DNA from: an uncultured Alphaproteobacteria bacterium
GTDB taxonomy: Bacteria > Pseudomonadota > Alphaproteobacteria > SP197
NCBI GenBank assembly: GCA_958295695.1
Contig: OY282363.1
Span: forward strand, 744,001 to 808,000
Direction: 5' to 3'
Length of the DNA: 64,000 nucleotides
A model generated the notes under the pieces. It had not been told where the DNA came from. It was given only the letters and a program-made list of their open reading frames with translations, and did no database searches. Position 1 is the first letter of the stretch; the number at the start of each line of letters is the position of its first letter. The position numbers and the translations under genes were made by a program. Shown one piece after another: positions 1 to 9,347 of the stretch.

Positions 1-56
1 AGACGGGCCGGGGCTTCTACGACTATGCCGGCGACGAGCCCGTTCCGACCCGCTAG
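1..56 (+). CDS. 3-hydroxyacyl-CoA dehydrogenase, C-terminal end (partial)
   Basis: Only the last 17 codons are in the window, reading frame from base 3 to the TAG at 54-56. The peptide TGRGFYDYAGDEPVPTR is the characteristic tail of short bacterial 3-hydroxyacyl-CoA / 3-hydroxybutyryl-CoA dehydrogenases (a G[KR]GFYDY motif followed by a short acidic tail). These are NAD-dependent enzymes of fatty-acid or short-chain acyl-CoA metabolism in the cytoplasm. The gene lies 41 bp upstream of the next same-strand gene and may be in an operon with it. The family call rests on this short tail only; substrate is unknown. Confidence 0.55.
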   Translation, partial: TGRGFYDYAGDEPVPTR

Positions 57-97
57 GCGGCCGTCCGCCGGCCTCGCCGTCCGGGCGGAGTAGGCTC

Positions 98-1063
98 GTG
101 GCCGAAGAGTCGTTGCTCTACCTCCGTCGCCGGGACGTCCAGGGCCTCGGAATCGGCGCCCGCGACATCGTCGCCGCCATCGAGAGCCTTCTCGGGCAGG
201 CCGCGGCGGGCGGGGCCTGGAACACGCCGAAGGCCCAGGTCCTGCCGGGCCGGGGTCGGCTTCACATGTCGATGTTGGCGTCCTCGACGGAACCGCCGCT
301 CATGGCGGTGAAGTCGCTCGGCATGAATCCGGCCAACCCGCGGCGGGGTCTCGAGACCATCGGCGCCCTCGTCACCGTCTTCGACGGCGACAGCGGCTTG
401 CCGCTCGGCGTCATGGACGGCGACTGGATCACCGGCGCGCGCACGGCGGGCCTGTCCGCGACCGCCGCCCACCGCCTGGGCCGCGAGGACGCCGGGACGC
501 TGGCTTTCGTCGGCTGCGGCCGGCAGGCGCGCTGTCATCTGGAGGCGTTCAGCCAGCTCTTTCCCCTGAAGCGCATCCGCATGTTGGGCCGGCGCGCCGC
601 GAACCGGGAGCGGCTGGCCGCGATGGCGCGCGGTCTGGGGCTGGAGGCCGAGGACTGCGGCGACGCCGCGACGGCGCTGGCGGGCGCCGACCTCGTGGTC
701 TCGTCGGTACCCCACACCGCGCTCGAGGCGTCCTTCCTCGACGCCGACCTCATGGAGCCGGGCTGTTTCGCGGCCATGACCGATCTCACCCGGCCCTGGC
801 ATGCCGAGAGCATCGCGCGCGTCGACAGGATCGTGATCGACGACGCCGAGCAGGAACGCTCCATGGCCGATCCCATGGTCGCGCCCGAACTCGTCGCGGG
901 CGACCTCAAGGACCTCGCGACCGGCGCGATTCCGGGCCGGCGGAACGGCGGCGAGCGGATCGTCTTCGCCTTCCGCGGGCTCGCCCTGGGCGATCTCGCG
1001 CTCGCGGCGTTGTGCTACGCCAGGGCCGTGGAGCGGGATGTCGGCCAGCGCCTGGAGCGCTGA
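98..1063 (+). CDS. ornithine cyclodeaminase / mu-crystallin family protein
   Basis: A 321-residue protein of the ornithine cyclodeaminase / mu-crystallin family, normal length for it. Members are NAD(P)-dependent and include ornithine cyclodeaminase, alanine dehydrogenase and ketimine (delta1-pyrroline-2-carboxylate) reductases. The Rossmann dinucleotide-binding loop is visible as [10 protein letters not shown] near residues 138-147. It is preceded by the family-typical region ending in [17 protein letters not shown], which in the family contacts substrate and cofactor. The start is GTG at 98, with the purine-rich GGGCGGAG at 83-90 as likely ribosome-binding site. The upstream acyl-CoA dehydrogenase and downstream reverse MFS gene do not define the substrate. 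The real reaction (cyclodeaminase versus imine reductase) cannot be decided from sequence. Confidence 0.85.
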   Translation: MAEESLLYLRRRDVQGLGIGARDIVAAIESLLGQAAAGGAWNTPKAQVLPGRGRLHMSMLASSTEPPLMAVKSLGMNPANPRRGLETIGALVTVFDGDSGLPLGVMDGDWITGARTAGLSATAAHRLGREDAGTLAFVGCGRQARCHLEAFSQLFPLKRIRMLGRRAANRERLAAMARGLGLEAEDCGDAATALAGADLVVSSVPHTALEASFLDADLMEPGCFAAMTDLTRPWHAESIARVDRIVIDDAEQERSMADPMVAPELVAGDLKDLATGAIPGRRNGGERIVFAFRGLALGDLALAALCYARAVERDVGQRLER

Positions 1064-1067
1064 CGCC

Positions 1068-2345
1068 TCAGCCGTCGCGACGCAGCAGAAACCAGACGAA
1101 ACAGGTCGTCTGGACCGCCGCCCAGCCGCCGAAGGCCACGAGATAGCCCGCGCCCGTGTAGCCGCCGTCCCCGGTCGGAAAGACATCGAGCACCGCGCCC
1201 ATGGCGAGCTGCAGCAGGCCCGCGAGCGCGAAGGTGAAGAGCGCGAGCGAGGTGTTGACCCGGCCCGCCATGGCGACCGGGAACTTCTGGGTCAGCCCGG
1301 CGTAGAAGAGCGTTGGCGCGCCGCCGGTGTACGCGAACGCGGCGGTCAGCATCCAGGCCGGGAGCGGCGCGCTCGTCGCGAGCAGGACCTGTACGCCGAT
1401 GAAGACGGCGGTGGCGACGCCCGCGACCGCGCCGACCCGGACGCCGACCCGGCTCAGCCGCTCGGTCAGCCAGCCGAGCGAGGCGTAGCCCAGCACCATG
1501 GCGACGCCGCCGATGAAAAGCGCGTCGGCCGCCCGGCCGGCGTCGAGGCCCGCGATATCCCGCAGCCAGGGGCCGAACCACAGCGCCTGTGTCGACATCC
1601 AGGCGGCCTGGGCCGTCATGACGAGCGGGGCGACCGACCAGAACGGGCGCGAGCGGAAGATGAGCGCCAGCCCCCGGATCTGGCCGGCCAGGTCCCTGGG
1701 TTCGCCTTCGGCGCGGCGTTCGGGCGCCACGAGGAAGACGACCGCCGCGACCGCCGCGGTCGCCGCCGCGAGGAGATGAAACAGGTCGCGCCAGCCGATC
1801 GCTTCGACCGCCGCCTGCACGGGAGAGGACGACGCCATGACGCCAGCGCCGCCGCAGGCCAGCAGGAGGCCGTTCGCCAGCGGCAGCTTCTGCTTCGGCA
1901 GCCACAGGGCGAAAATCTTGAAGGAGGCGAGCAGGCAGCCGGAGACGCCCGCTCCGATCAGCGCGCGGGCCAGGGCCAGCGAGAGCGTGTCCCCGCCGAG
2001 ACCGAACAGGAAGGCCCCGGCCGCCGCGACCGCCAGCAGCGCCGTCTGGGTCCGGCGCGGTCCGTACCTGTCGAGCGCCATGCCCAGCGGGATCTGCACG
2101 CCGGCGAAGGCGAAGAAGTAGGCGCCGGTCAAAAGGCCGACGGCCGCAGCGTCGATCCCCAGCTCCCGGCCGAGCACCGGTCCCAGCACGGCGTTCGCCG
2201 TGCGGTACATGTAGGACAGGAAATAGCCGAGCGCGAAGGGCAGAAAGACGCGCCCGACGACGAAAAGCAGGCCGGGCGGAGCGTCCGGCGGGGCGGTGTC
2301 GCGGGAGGGCGGGCTCGGGGCCGCCCGGTTGTCGGGTCGGGACAT
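1068..2345 (-). CDS. MFS transporter
   Basis: A 425-residue integral membrane protein with the hydrophobic pattern of about 12 transmembrane helices, typical of the major facilitator superfamily. The first helix carries [20 protein letters not shown]. The loop between helices 2 and 3 holds the family signature, here [13 protein letters not shown] around residues 100-112. The N-terminal ~30 residues are Pro/Ala-rich and cytosolic. It resembles bacterial MFS proteins of the nitrate/nitrite or organic-acid type only in general form, so no substrate is proposed. The gene converges on the ornithine cyclodeaminase-family gene with only 4 bp between the stops, so the two must be transcribed from separate promoters. 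Confidence 0.88.
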   Translation of the reverse strand: MSRPDNRAAPSPPSRDTAPPDAPPGLLFVVGRVFLPFALGYFLSYMYRTANAVLGPVLGRELGIDAAAVGLLTGAYFFAFAGVQIPLGMALDRYGPRRTQTALLAVAAAGAFLFGLGGDTLSLALARALIGAGVSGCLLASFKIFALWLPKQKLPLANGLLLACGGAGVMASSSPVQAAVEAIGWRDLFHLLAAATAAVAAVVFLVAPERRAEGEPRDLAGQIRGLALIFRSRPFWSVAPLVMTAQAAWMSTQALWFGPWLRDIAGLDAGRAADALFIGGVAMVLGYASLGWLTERLSRVGVRVGAVAGVATAVFIGVQVLLATSAPLPAWMLTAAFAYTGGAPTLFYAGLTQKFPVAMAGRVNTSLALFTFALAGLLQLAMGAVLDVFPTGDGGYTGAGYLVAFGGWAAVQTTCFVWFLLRRDG

Positions 2346-2451
2346 GGTCGCGGCGGTGCGGGTGGCGCATGGCGCGTCCCCGACCGGGAGTCGCGGGAAC
2401 GCCGGGGAAGTCTACACCCGTTCGCCCAGGCGACCCGTCCGCCAGCGCACG

Positions 2452-2547
2452 CCCTCGATACGGTCCTTACGGGCCCACTCGGGACGAGGGTTTCCCGTTC
2501 TCCACCCAAGCTTCTCCCTCACCCCGGGCAGCCCACCGCGGGTGGGC
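2452..2547 (+). repeat. dispersed repeat, long copy (family R1)
   Basis: A block of about 96 bp beginning CCCTCGATACGG and ending in CACCCCGGGCAGCCCACC. It aligns almost end to end with 18038-18130; shorter pieces occur at 8371-8402 (reverse) and 21783-21823. It fills most of the 249-bp gap between the MFS gene start and argH. The copy lacks any open frame shared with the others, so it is a non-coding element. Such CTCGATACG...CGGGATGAGGG elements resemble the short dispersed intergenic repeats common in alphaproteobacterial genomes; function unknown. The rest of the gap (2346-2451 and 2548-2594) shows no gene. Confidence 0.75.
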
Positions 2548-2594
2548 GTATCGAAGGCTTCCATCCGCCGGCCGTTTGCTCTAAGGCGCGCGCC

Positions 2595-4007
2595 ATGACG
2601 TCGCCGAGCGACAGCGGGCCCGCGACCGCCAATCCGATGTGGGGCGGGCGTTTCGCCGAAAGCCCGTCGGAGATCATGGAACGCATCAACGCGTCGGTGG
2701 CCTTCGACCGTCGCCTCGCGCTCCACGACATCCGGGGTTCCAAGGCGCACGCCGCCATGCTCGCGGCCCAGGGCGTCCTCTCCGGGGAGGACGACGCCGC
2801 GATCCAGGACGGACTCGACCGCGTCGCCGCCGAGGTCGAGGCGGGCGTCTTCCACTTCGATCCGGCGCTCGAGGACGTCCACATGAACGTCGAGGCGCGC
2901 CTGAAGACGCTGATCGGCGACGCGGCGGGCAGGCTTCACACGGCGCGCTCGCGCAACGACCAGGTCGCAACGGACATGCGCCTGTGGCTGCGCGACACGC
3001 TCGACGCCGTCGAGCATGGCCTGCGCGGCCTCCAGGCCGCGCTGATCGCCCAGGCCGAGGTTCACGCCGCGACGGTCATGCCGGGCTTCACTCACCTGCA
3101 GCCCGCCCAGCCCGTGACCTTCGGTCACCACCTGCTGGCCTATGTCGAGATGTTCGGGCGCGACCGCGGGCGCCTGGCCGACGGCCGGGCGCGGCTGAAC
3201 GAGTGCCCCCTGGGCGCCGCGGCGCTGGCGGGCACGTCCTTCCCGATCGACCGGGAGGCGACCGCGGCGGCGCTCGGTTTCGACCGTCCCGCGGCCAACT
3301 CGATGGACGCGGTCTCGGACCGGGATTTCTGCCTCGAGTTCCTGGCCTCGGGCGCGATCTGCGGCGTCCACCTCTCGCGTCTGGCCGAGGAGCTGGTGCT
3401 GTGGACCGGCCCCGCCTGGAACCTCGCGCGCCTGCCCGATCGCCTCACCACCGGCTCGTCGATCATGCCGCAGAAGCGCAACGCGGACGCCGCCGAGCTG
3501 GTGCGCGGCAAGGCCGGACGCCTGGCCGGCGCGCTGGTCGCCCTGCTCACCGTGCTCAAGGGCCTGCCGATGGCCTACGGCAAGGACATGCAGGAGGACA
3601 AGGAGCCGGTCTTCGACGCGGCGGAGACGCTCATGCTCGCGATCCCCGCCGCCACGGCCATGATCGAGGGCCTCGCGGTCGACAGGGACGCGATGCGCGC
3701 CATGGCCGCCCGGGGGTTCCCGACCGCCACCGATCTCGCCGACTGGCTGGTCCGGGCGCTGGGCCTTCCCTTCAGGGAGGCGCACCGCGCCGTGGGCCGT
3801 CTCGTGAAGGCCGCCGAGGAGGCCGGCTGCGGCCTCGCGGACCTGCCGCTCGATGCGATGCGGAAGATCGAGCCGGGCATCGACATGTCGGTCTATGATG
3901 TGCTCTCCGTGGAGGCCTCGGTCTCCAGCCGCACCAGCTTCGGCGGCGCCGCGCCCGACAGGGTGGCGCAAGCCGCCGCCGAAGCGCGCAGGAGGTTCCT
4001 GTCATGA
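2595..4007 (+). CDS. argH: argininosuccinate lyase
   Basis: Catalyses the last step of arginine synthesis, argininosuccinate to arginine and fumarate, as a cytosolic homotetramer. The protein has 470 residues, normal for ArgH. It opens with the typical [10 protein letters not shown] and contains [16 protein letters not shown], the conserved [10 protein letters not shown]-like segment ([17 protein letters not shown]), and the fumarase/aspartase superfamily signature [20 protein letters not shown] around residues 291-310, whose first serine is the catalytic base in the family. ATG at 2595 is chosen because homology starts within a few residues of it. The long upstream open frame (from 1038) is only a high-G+C artefact. 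The stop overlaps the start of lptM (ATGA), implying coupled translation with the lptM-lysA genes downstream. Confidence 0.97.
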   Translation: MTSPSDSGPATANPMWGGRFAESPSEIMERINASVAFDRRLALHDIRGSKAHAAMLAAQGVLSGEDDAAIQDGLDRVAAEVEAGVFHFDPALEDVHMNVEARLKTLIGDAAGRLHTARSRNDQVATDMRLWLRDTLDAVEHGLRGLQAALIAQAEVHAATVMPGFTHLQPAQPVTFGHHLLAYVEMFGRDRGRLADGRARLNECPLGAAALAGTSFPIDREATAAALGFDRPAANSMDAVSDRDFCLEFLASGAICGVHLSRLAEELVLWTGPAWNLARLPDRLTTGSSIMPQKRNADAAELVRGKAGRLAGALVALLTVLKGLPMAYGKDMQEDKEPVFDAAETLMLAIPAATAMIEGLAVDRDAMRAMAARGFPTATDLADWLVRALGLPFREAHRAVGRLVKAAEEAGCGLADLPLDAMRKIEPGIDMSVYDVLSVEASVSSRTSFGGAAPDRVAQAAAEARRRFLS

Positions 4008-4120
4008 CACGACGCGCCGCCCTGATGCTGGCCCTGACGGCCGCCCTCGCCGCCTGCGGACGCAAGGGCCCCTTGCAGCCGCCGTCCGGGGACGAGGACG
4101 ACGAGAAGCAGGACGATTGA
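4004..4120 (+). CDS. lptM: LptM-like small lipoprotein
   Basis: A 38-residue lipoprotein precursor. A short basic start (MTRR) is followed by a hydrophobic stretch and the lipobox LAAC, so Cys18 would become the acylated N-terminus. The mature part begins [10 protein letters not shown], the typical start of LptM/YifL proteins, and ends in an acidic tail. In the family, LptM assists disulfide maturation of the LPS translocon LptD in the outer membrane. Position between argH and lysA, with four-base overlaps on both sides (ATGA with argH, TTGA with lysA), is the usual alphaproteobacterial place for this gene. The identification is strong for the lipoprotein class, moderate for the LptM function. 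Confidence 0.78.
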   Translation: MTRRAALMLALTAALAACGRKGPLQPPSGDEDDEKQDD

Positions 4121-5394
4121 GCGCCTTCGACTACCGGAACGGCCGTCTTCACGTCGAGGACGTCAGCCTGGCCGCCATCGCGGCCGATGTCGGCACGCCG
4201 TTCTATTGCTACAGCGCCACGGCGCTCGGGGAACGTTACGACAGGCTCGCCCGGACGGTCGCGCCCAGCGGAGCGGCCATCGCCTACGCGGTGAAGGCCA
4301 ACGGCAATCTCGCGGTCGTCGAGCTGCTCGGCCGTCTCGGCGCCGGGGCGGATGTCGTGTCCGAGGGCGAGATCCGCCGCGCGCTGGCCGCGGGCGTGCC
4401 GGCCGGACGGATCGTCTTTTCCGGGGTGGGCAAGTCGCGCGAGGAACTGGCCTTCGCGATCGGGAAGGGGCTCCATCAGATCAACATCGAGAGCGCGGCG
4501 GAGCTCGACCGGATCGCCGCCGTCTCGGAGGCGCTGGGCGCGACGGCCGCGGTCGCCTTCCGCGTCAATCCCGATGTGTCGGCGGGCGGCCACGACAAGA
4601 TCGACACGGGACGCAGGACCGACAAGTTCGGCCTGCCGCCCGACGAGGCGATCCGGCTCTACCATGCGGCGGCCGGGCTTTCCCGCGTGGTTCCGGTCGG
4701 CCTCGCGGTCCATATCGGCTCGCAGGTCCGGGACGTGGAGATTTTCGCGAAAGCCTATGGCCGCCTGCTCGATCTGTCGGCGCGGCTGCGGTCGGAGGGT
4801 CTGGACGTCTCCCGTCTCGATCTCGGAGGCGGCCTCGGCGTCGCCTACCGCGACGGCGAACGGGAGCTGCCGCTCGACGCCTACGCCGGCCTCCTGGCCG
4901 ATGTCGCCCGGCGTTCGGGCGCCAGGCTCACGATCGAGCCGGGCCGCTGGCTGGTGGCGGACGCGGGCGTGCTCGTGGCGACCGTCAACACCGTCAAGCA
5001 GGCCGGGGAGCGGCGCATCGCGATCGTCGACGCGGCCATGAACGATCTCATCCGGCCCACGCTCTACGACGCCCATCACCCCGTCTGGCCGGTCGACCGG
5101 AACGAGGCGGCCCCGCGCCATCCCTCGACCGTGGCGGGACCGGTGTGCGAATCGGGCGATATCCTCGCGGTCGACGCGCCGCTGCCCGATCTCGGGGCCG
5201 GCGATCTCGTGGCGATCGGAAAGGCGGGCGCCTATGGCGCGGCGATGTCCTCGGGTTACAATGGGCGATTGCTGGCGCCCGAGGTGCTGGTGCGCGGCGG
5301 CGAGAAGGCCGTGGTCCGGCGCAGGCCCAGCCATGACGAGGCGATGGCGCTGGAGAGTCTTCCACGGTGGAGCTCGGCGGCCGACGCCGCGTGA
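4117..5394 (+). CDS. lysA: diaminopimelate decarboxylase
   Basis: PLP-dependent decarboxylation of meso-diaminopimelate to lysine, the last step of the lysine pathway. The protein has 425 residues, as expected. The PLP lysine lies in YAVKANGN (Lys60). The glycine-rich phosphate loop is LDLGGGLGVAY, the EPGRWLVADAGVL segment follows, and the C-terminal active-site motif GPVCESGD supplies the cysteine contributed across the dimer interface. The start is taken as TTG at 4117, overlapping the lptM stop as TTGA; it gives [15 protein letters not shown], where family homology begins. Upstream in-frame codons run inside argH and lptM. The argH-lptM-lysA arrangement suggests one transcript for arginine and lysine synthesis. 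Confidence 0.95.
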   Translation: MSAFDYRNGRLHVEDVSLAAIAADVGTPFYCYSATALGERYDRLARTVAPSGAAIAYAVKANGNLAVVELLGRLGAGADVVSEGEIRRALAAGVPAGRIVFSGVGKSREELAFAIGKGLHQINIESAAELDRIAAVSEALGATAAVAFRVNPDVSAGGHDKIDTGRRTDKFGLPPDEAIRLYHAAAGLSRVVPVGLAVHIGSQVRDVEIFAKAYGRLLDLSARLRSEGLDVSRLDLGGGLGVAYRDGERELPLDAYAGLLADVARRSGARLTIEPGRWLVADAGVLVATVNTVKQAGERRIAIVDAAMNDLIRPTLYDAHHPVWPVDRNEAAPRHPSTVAGPVCESGDILAVDAPLPDLGAGDLVAIGKAGAYGAAMSSGYNGRLLAPEVLVRGGEKAVVRRRPSHDEAMALESLPRWSSAADAA

Positions 5395-5429
5395 CGCCCG
5401 GCGGACGGCGCCGGGCCGATGGAGCCGGC

Positions 5430-7844
5430 ATGGCGCCCTATTCTCCCGGACACGGGCGGCGGCCGCCCGCGGTGGCGCGGCGGATCCTTCTCGCGCGCGC
5501 GGCCCTCTTCTGGGAGGACATGCTCACGCGGCTGTGGCGCGGCGCGTCCGTCCTGCTCCTCTTCGCCGGCCTGACGCTGCTGGGGCTGTGGACCTGGCTG
5601 CCCGGACCGTTGCATGTCGTGCTGCTCGCCCTGTTCGCCGCGGCCGTTCCCGTGCTCCTGTGGCGCGATCTGCGCGGTCTCGCATGGCGCGGCGAGGAGG
5701 CCGCGCTGAGGCGTCTGGAGCTCAAGAGCGGGTTCGAGCACAGGCCGCTTCTGGCCATCGAGGACAGCTACGCCGGCGACATGCGGGACGCCGGAAGCCA
5801 GGCCCTGTTCGAGGCGCACCGCCGGCGCATGGCCGAACGCATCCGCGCCATCCGTGTCGGCCGGCCCCTGTCCCGCGTGCCGTTCCACGACCGGTTCGCG
5901 CTGCGCGCCGTCGCGGTCCTGCTCCTGGCTTGCGGGCTGATCGCCGGATGGTCCGGCGCGCGCGACCGGTTCGCGGCGGCGCTGTCGCCGGACTTCTCGG
6001 GCCCGGCGGCGCTGGGCGCGACCGGCGAGCTGACGCTCTGGATCACGCCCCCGTCCTACACGGGCGTGCCCCCGCTCTGGCTCGACGCCCTGGGGGAGGG
6101 CGACCGTATCGCGCCGGTCGGGATTCCCGAGGGCAGCGAGCTCGTGGCCCAGGTCCGCGGCGGTTCGGAGCCCCCCGTCCTCGCCATCGACGACACGGCC
6201 GCGCCCTTCGAGCCGGCGGGCCCGGGGAGCTTCCAGGTCGTCCATGTCTTCACCGAAGGCGGCCGGTTCGCCATCGCGCAGGGCGGCCGGGAGATCGCGG
6301 CCTGGCCCATCGAGGTGATCGGGGACGAAGGCCCGCTCGTCGCCCTGACCGACGATCCCACCGAGACGCTCAGGACCAGCCTCCGCCTCGACGTGCTGGC
6401 GCGGGACGACTACGGGCTTTCGGCCATCCGGGGCGTCATTCGCCGCGCCGGGGGCGCGGACGACGAGACGCTGGAGTTGAGCGTCCCGATCGCCCAGGTC
6501 GGCGTGCGCGAAGTGCAGGCGCCGGCGTTCTACAACCTCATGGCGCATCCCTGGGCCGGCATGGACGTGAGTCTGGTGCTGACCGCGGAGGACGTGATCG
6601 GCCAGACCGGCCGGAGCCAGGAGTATTTCCTCACGCTGCCGGAGCGGTACTTCATGCATCCGGTGGCCCGGCAAATCGGCGACCAGCGCAAACTCTTCGT
6701 TCAGGATCCGGACCTTGGCGAAACGACGGCCCTGATGCTGGAGGGCCTGACGCTCGATCCGTCGGCCTACCTGGACGACGCGGGCGTTCACCTCGCCCTC
6801 GTGGCGGGCGCGAAGCGGCTGCTCTACGCCGACGAATCCGGAACGGCGCGCCGGGCGGTGATCGAACTGATGTGGGACGCCGCTCTCGCCATCGAGGAGG
6901 GGCCGCTCGCCTTCGCGGAGCAGAGGGTGCGCGCCCTGCAGGAACGGCTCCTGCGGGCGTTGTCGGAAGGCGCTTCCGAAGAGGAGATCGAGCGCCTGCT
7001 CGAGGAGCTGCGGGTCGCCATGGAAGACTACATGCGGGCGCTGTCGAACCGGCTGCGCGCCGACCCCGGCGACCTGTTCGATCCGACCGACGCGCTCAAG
7101 GCGGTCGGCAGCCGCGAGCTGACGGATCTGGTCGACCAGATCCGCGAGCTCGTCCGGACCGGCTCGACCGAACAGGCCCAGACGCTGCTCACGCGGCTTC
7201 AGGAGATCATGGAGAACATCTCCGTCGGCAACCTTTCGGACCTCACGGGCAACATCGGCGCGCAGGCCGCGGAGGTCATCCAGACCATCCGCCAGCTCAT
7301 GGCCAACCAGCAGGACCTGCTCGACGAGACGTTCGAGCTCCTGCGCGGGGACGAGACCGGCGCGTTCGACACCGGGGACCAGGCGCTGAGCCAGGACGGG
7401 ATCCGGACGGTGCTGCAAAACCTGATGGAACGCATGGAAGAGTTCGGTTTCGGAACCGTCCGCGAGTTCTCGCGGGCCGACCGGTCCATGGGCCGCGCCG
7501 TGCGCCAGCTCGACGCCGACCGGCCGGGCCAGGCGGTCGACCACCAGACCGAGGCGATCGAGTACCTGCGGGCCGGCGCCGACGCGCTGATGCGGGAGAT
7601 GCTCGACCGGGCCGGCGAGGATGTCGTGGGCGACGGCCGGAACTACTTCGCCGCGCCGCGCGATCCCATGGGTCGACGCCTGGGCGGCGACGGCGACGCC
7701 GACACGACCGATTTCTCCCTCCCCGACAAGGGCGCGATCGTCAAGGCGCGCGAGATTCTCGACGAGCTCTACAAGCGCGCCGGCGAGCAGTACCGCCCCC
7801 TCGACGAGCAGGAATACCTGCGACGTCTCCTGCGCAGGTTCTGA
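5430..7844 (+). CDS. TIGR02302 family (DUF4175) membrane protein
   Basis: A large conserved alphaproteobacterial protein of unknown role, about 804 residues. Two closely spaced hydrophobic helices near the N-terminus (LLLFAGLTLLGLWTWL, then VVLLALFAAAVPVLLW) and a third about 100 residues on (AVAVLLLACGLIAG) anchor it. The rest is a large hydrophilic domain with acidic, alpha-helical, probably coiled-coil stretches and a C-terminus ending in EYLRRLLRRF. Following lysA is its standard location in this class. ATG at 5430 is preceded by GGAG with 5-nt spacing. An in-frame GTG at 5367 would add 21 Arg/Gly-rich residues and overlap lysA, which is less likely. No catalytic motif is recognised. Confidence 0.85.
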   Translation: MAPYSPGHGRRPPAVARRILLARAALFWEDMLTRLWRGASVLLLFAGLTLLGLWTWLPGPLHVVLLALFAAAVPVLLWRDLRGLAWRGEEAALRRLELKSGFEHRPLLAIEDSYAGDMRDAGSQALFEAHRRRMAERIRAIRVGRPLSRVPFHDRFALRAVAVLLLACGLIAGWSGARDRFAAALSPDFSGPAALGATGELTLWITPPSYTGVPPLWLDALGEGDRIAPVGIPEGSELVAQVRGGSEPPVLAIDDTAAPFEPAGPGSFQVVHVFTEGGRFAIAQGGREIAAWPIEVIGDEGPLVALTDDPTETLRTSLRLDVLARDDYGLSAIRGVIRRAGGADDETLELSVPIAQVGVREVQAPAFYNLMAHPWAGMDVSLVLTAEDVIGQTGRSQEYFLTLPERYFMHPVARQIGDQRKLFVQDPDLGETTALMLEGLTLDPSAYLDDAGVHLALVAGAKRLLYADESGTARRAVIELMWDAALAIEEGPLAFAEQRVRALQERLLRALSEGASEEEIERLLEELRVAMEDYMRALSNRLRADPGDLFDPTDALKAVGSRELTDLVDQIRELVRTGSTEQAQTLLTRLQEIMENISVGNLSDLTGNIGAQAAEVIQTIRQLMANQQDLLDETFELLRGDETGAFDTGDQALSQDGIRTVLQNLMERMEEFGFGTVREFSRADRSMGRAVRQLDADRPGQAVDHQTEAIEYLRAGADALMREMLDRAGEDVVGDGRNYFAAPRDPMGRRLGGDGDADTTDFSLPDKGAIVKAREILDELYKRAGEQYRPLDEQEYLRRLLRRF

Positions 7845-7858
7845 GCCGGGGGTCCACG

Positions 7859-8380
7859 GTGCCCGCCGTCAGGGACTCGACGGACGACGATCTGCCCGCC
7901 GTCGCCGCCGTCTACGCGCACCATGTCCTGCACGGCCTCGCCTCGTTCGAGGTGGAGCCGCCCTCGCGGGCCGAGATGGCGTCCCGGCGCGGCGAGGTGC
8001 TCCGCGCCGGCCTCCCCTGGCTCGTCGCGGACGACGATGGCGAGGTGGTGGGTTACGCCTATGCCGGACCCTACCGGTCCCGGCCCGCCTACCGCCACAC
8101 GGTGGAGAATTCCGTCTACGTCTCCCGCCTCCACCAGGGCCGCGGCGTCGGCCGCCTGCTCCTGGCCGAGCTGATCCGGCGCTGCGAAGCCGCCGGCCGC
8201 CGGGAGATGGTGGCGATCATCGGGGATTCCGCCAACCGCGCCTCGATCGCGCTGCACCGCGCGCTCGGGTTCGAGCATGTCGGCGTCCTGCGGAATGTCG
8301 GGTTCAAGCACGGACGGTGGCTCGACAGCGTGCTCATGCAGCGCCGCCTCCGCCACGGCGGCGTCTCCCGTCCCGAGTAG
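7859..8380 (+). CDS. GNAT N-acetyltransferase, phosphinothricin-acetyltransferase-like
   Basis: A 173-residue GCN5-related N-acetyltransferase of the Pat/MnaT type. These transfer acetyl from acetyl-CoA to small amines such as phosphinothricin, methionine sulfoximine or amino-acid analogues. The family features are all present: an opening VRDSTDDDLPAVAAVYAHHV, then VVGYAYAGPYRSRPAYRHTVENSVYV, then the acetyl-CoA P-loop QGRGVGRLLL, and GFEHVGVLRNVGFKHGRW near the end. GTG at 7859 follows the previous stop by 14 bp, with a G-rich stretch just upstream. The last residues and the stop codon fall inside a copy of the dispersed repeat (8371-8402), so the C-terminus may be repeat-derived. The physiological substrate is not known. 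Confidence 0.88.
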   Translation: MPAVRDSTDDDLPAVAAVYAHHVLHGLASFEVEPPSRAEMASRRGEVLRAGLPWLVADDDGEVVGYAYAGPYRSRPAYRHTVENSVYVSRLHQGRGVGRLLLAELIRRCEAAGRREMVAIIGDSANRASIALHRALGFEHVGVLRNVGFKHGRWLDSVLMQRRLRHGGVSRPE

Positions 8381-8402
8381 GCGCGAAGCGCCGTATCGAG
8401 GG
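8371..8402 (-). repeat. dispersed repeat R1, short copy
   Basis: In reverse orientation this 32-bp segment matches the first part of the 18038 copy at 30 of 32 positions (core GGCGCGAAGCGCCGTATCGA). The core GGCGCGAAGCGCC is itself a hairpin (GGCGC/GCGCC). The segment carries the GNAT stop codon and fills the short gap to the convergent zinc-ribbon gene, so it could act as a bidirectional 3'-end structure. That last point is inference. Confidence 0.7.
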
Positions 8403-8407
8403 ACGCC

Positions 8408-9076
8408 CTAGCGAATGTCCTCGAACGTTACGGAATAGCGGGGCGCGCCGTCCGTGCGCGGCGGATCCGGATAGACCGAGCGGAACGACGCCGCGTCGCC
8501 CGGGCCGAGCGCCGGCGCCGGCGCGGCGAAGGTCCAGTCGCGAAGCGGGCGGGACGCGGCGTCCAGGATTTCCGCGCGCAGCCGGGGCAGGCGGACGAGG
8601 TCGTCGCCCGAGTTGACGATCCGGCCGCTGACGACGAGCAGCGGCCGACCGTCCCGCTCCTCGAAGGAAAACGCGAGGTCGCGGAACTCGAGCCCATGCG
8701 AGGCCGGCGGGCCCACCCAGCCGATCGTGTCGTAAAGCTCCACGGTCCAGGGCGCCGCGCGCATGATCGGAGCGCGCCAGTGGTGTCCGCAGAACAGGCC
8801 TCCGGCGACCGCCAGAAGCAGGAACAGCGCGAGGAGCCGGCCGCCGACCGGTTTGCGGACCGGTTCCGGTCCGGCCGTCTCGTCGTCGGAAGGGACGGCG
8901 GGCGCGGCCGGTCCGGGAGGCGAAGGCGCGGCGGCCCCGGCGACGGGCGGGTCGCCGACCGGCTTCTGGAACCAGATGTGCTTGCAGGCGGCGCACCGCA
9001 GCTTGCGCCCCTTCTCGCCCAACGCGCCTTCGGGCAGGCGCAACGTCGTCCCGCATGACGGACAGTCCAGATTCAT
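8408..9076 (-). CDS. MJ0042-type zinc-ribbon, DUF3426 membrane protein
   Basis: A 222-residue protein. The N-terminus is an MJ0042 zinc ribbon with two CxxC knuckles (CPSCGTTLRLP near residues 5-15 and CAACKHIWF near 28-36). A Pro/Ala-rich linker follows, then one transmembrane helix (LLALFLLLAVAGGLF, about residues 84-98). The C-terminal DUF3426 domain (about 130-222) has a beta-sandwich look and is predicted to be periplasmic. Function is unknown in the family. In many alphaproteobacteria this gene is divergent from ftsE-ftsX. Here it is divergent from a YdcF-type gene instead, with a 270-bp gap holding a strong inverted repeat. ATG at 9076 starts directly at the zinc ribbon. Confidence 0.85.
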   Translation of the reverse strand: MNLDCPSCGTTLRLPEGALGEKGRKLRCAACKHIWFQKPVGDPPVAGAAAPSPPGPAAPAVPSDDETAGPEPVRKPVGGRLLALFLLLAVAGGLFCGHHWRAPIMRAAPWTVELYDTIGWVGPPASHGLEFRDLAFSFEERDGRPLLVVSGRIVNSGDDLVRLPRLRAEILDAASRPLRDWTFAAPAPALGPGDAASFRSVYPDPPRTDGAPRYSVTFEDIR

Positions 9077-9126
9077 GCCCCTTCGCGTGGCGTCACGCGC
9101 CCCTGCTGCTATGCTCTATAGGCGGG

Positions 9127-9164
9127 GCCGGCGGGGCCGGCAAGGGACGTCCGGCCCCGCCGGC
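9127..9164. repeat. 14-bp inverted repeat between divergent genes
   Basis: A perfect palindrome, arms at 9127-9140 and 9151-9164 (core arm CCGGCGGGGCCGG), with a 10-base centre CAAGGGACGT. It is the only striking structure in the gap 9077-9347. It could be a terminator-like or operator element, but no T-run follows. The rest of the gap shows no convincing gene. A weak -10-like TATAGAG for the zinc-ribbon gene can be read on the minus strand near 9115-9121. Confidence 0.6.
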
Positions 9165-9347
9165 GGCGCGGTTTGGGGCGAGGCTTGAAGGCGTGATTCG
9201 TTTCGAGAGCACCGGACTCCGCCGCGGAAACGGCGTGGACGAGCCGTGCGGTATCGACCCGTCATCCGGCCCGGATCCGCACCCCGAGGAGCGTCCTCGC
9301 GCGCCGGTTTCGGCGGTCGCGGCCCCTGCGGCGGCGTCCCGCGCGCC

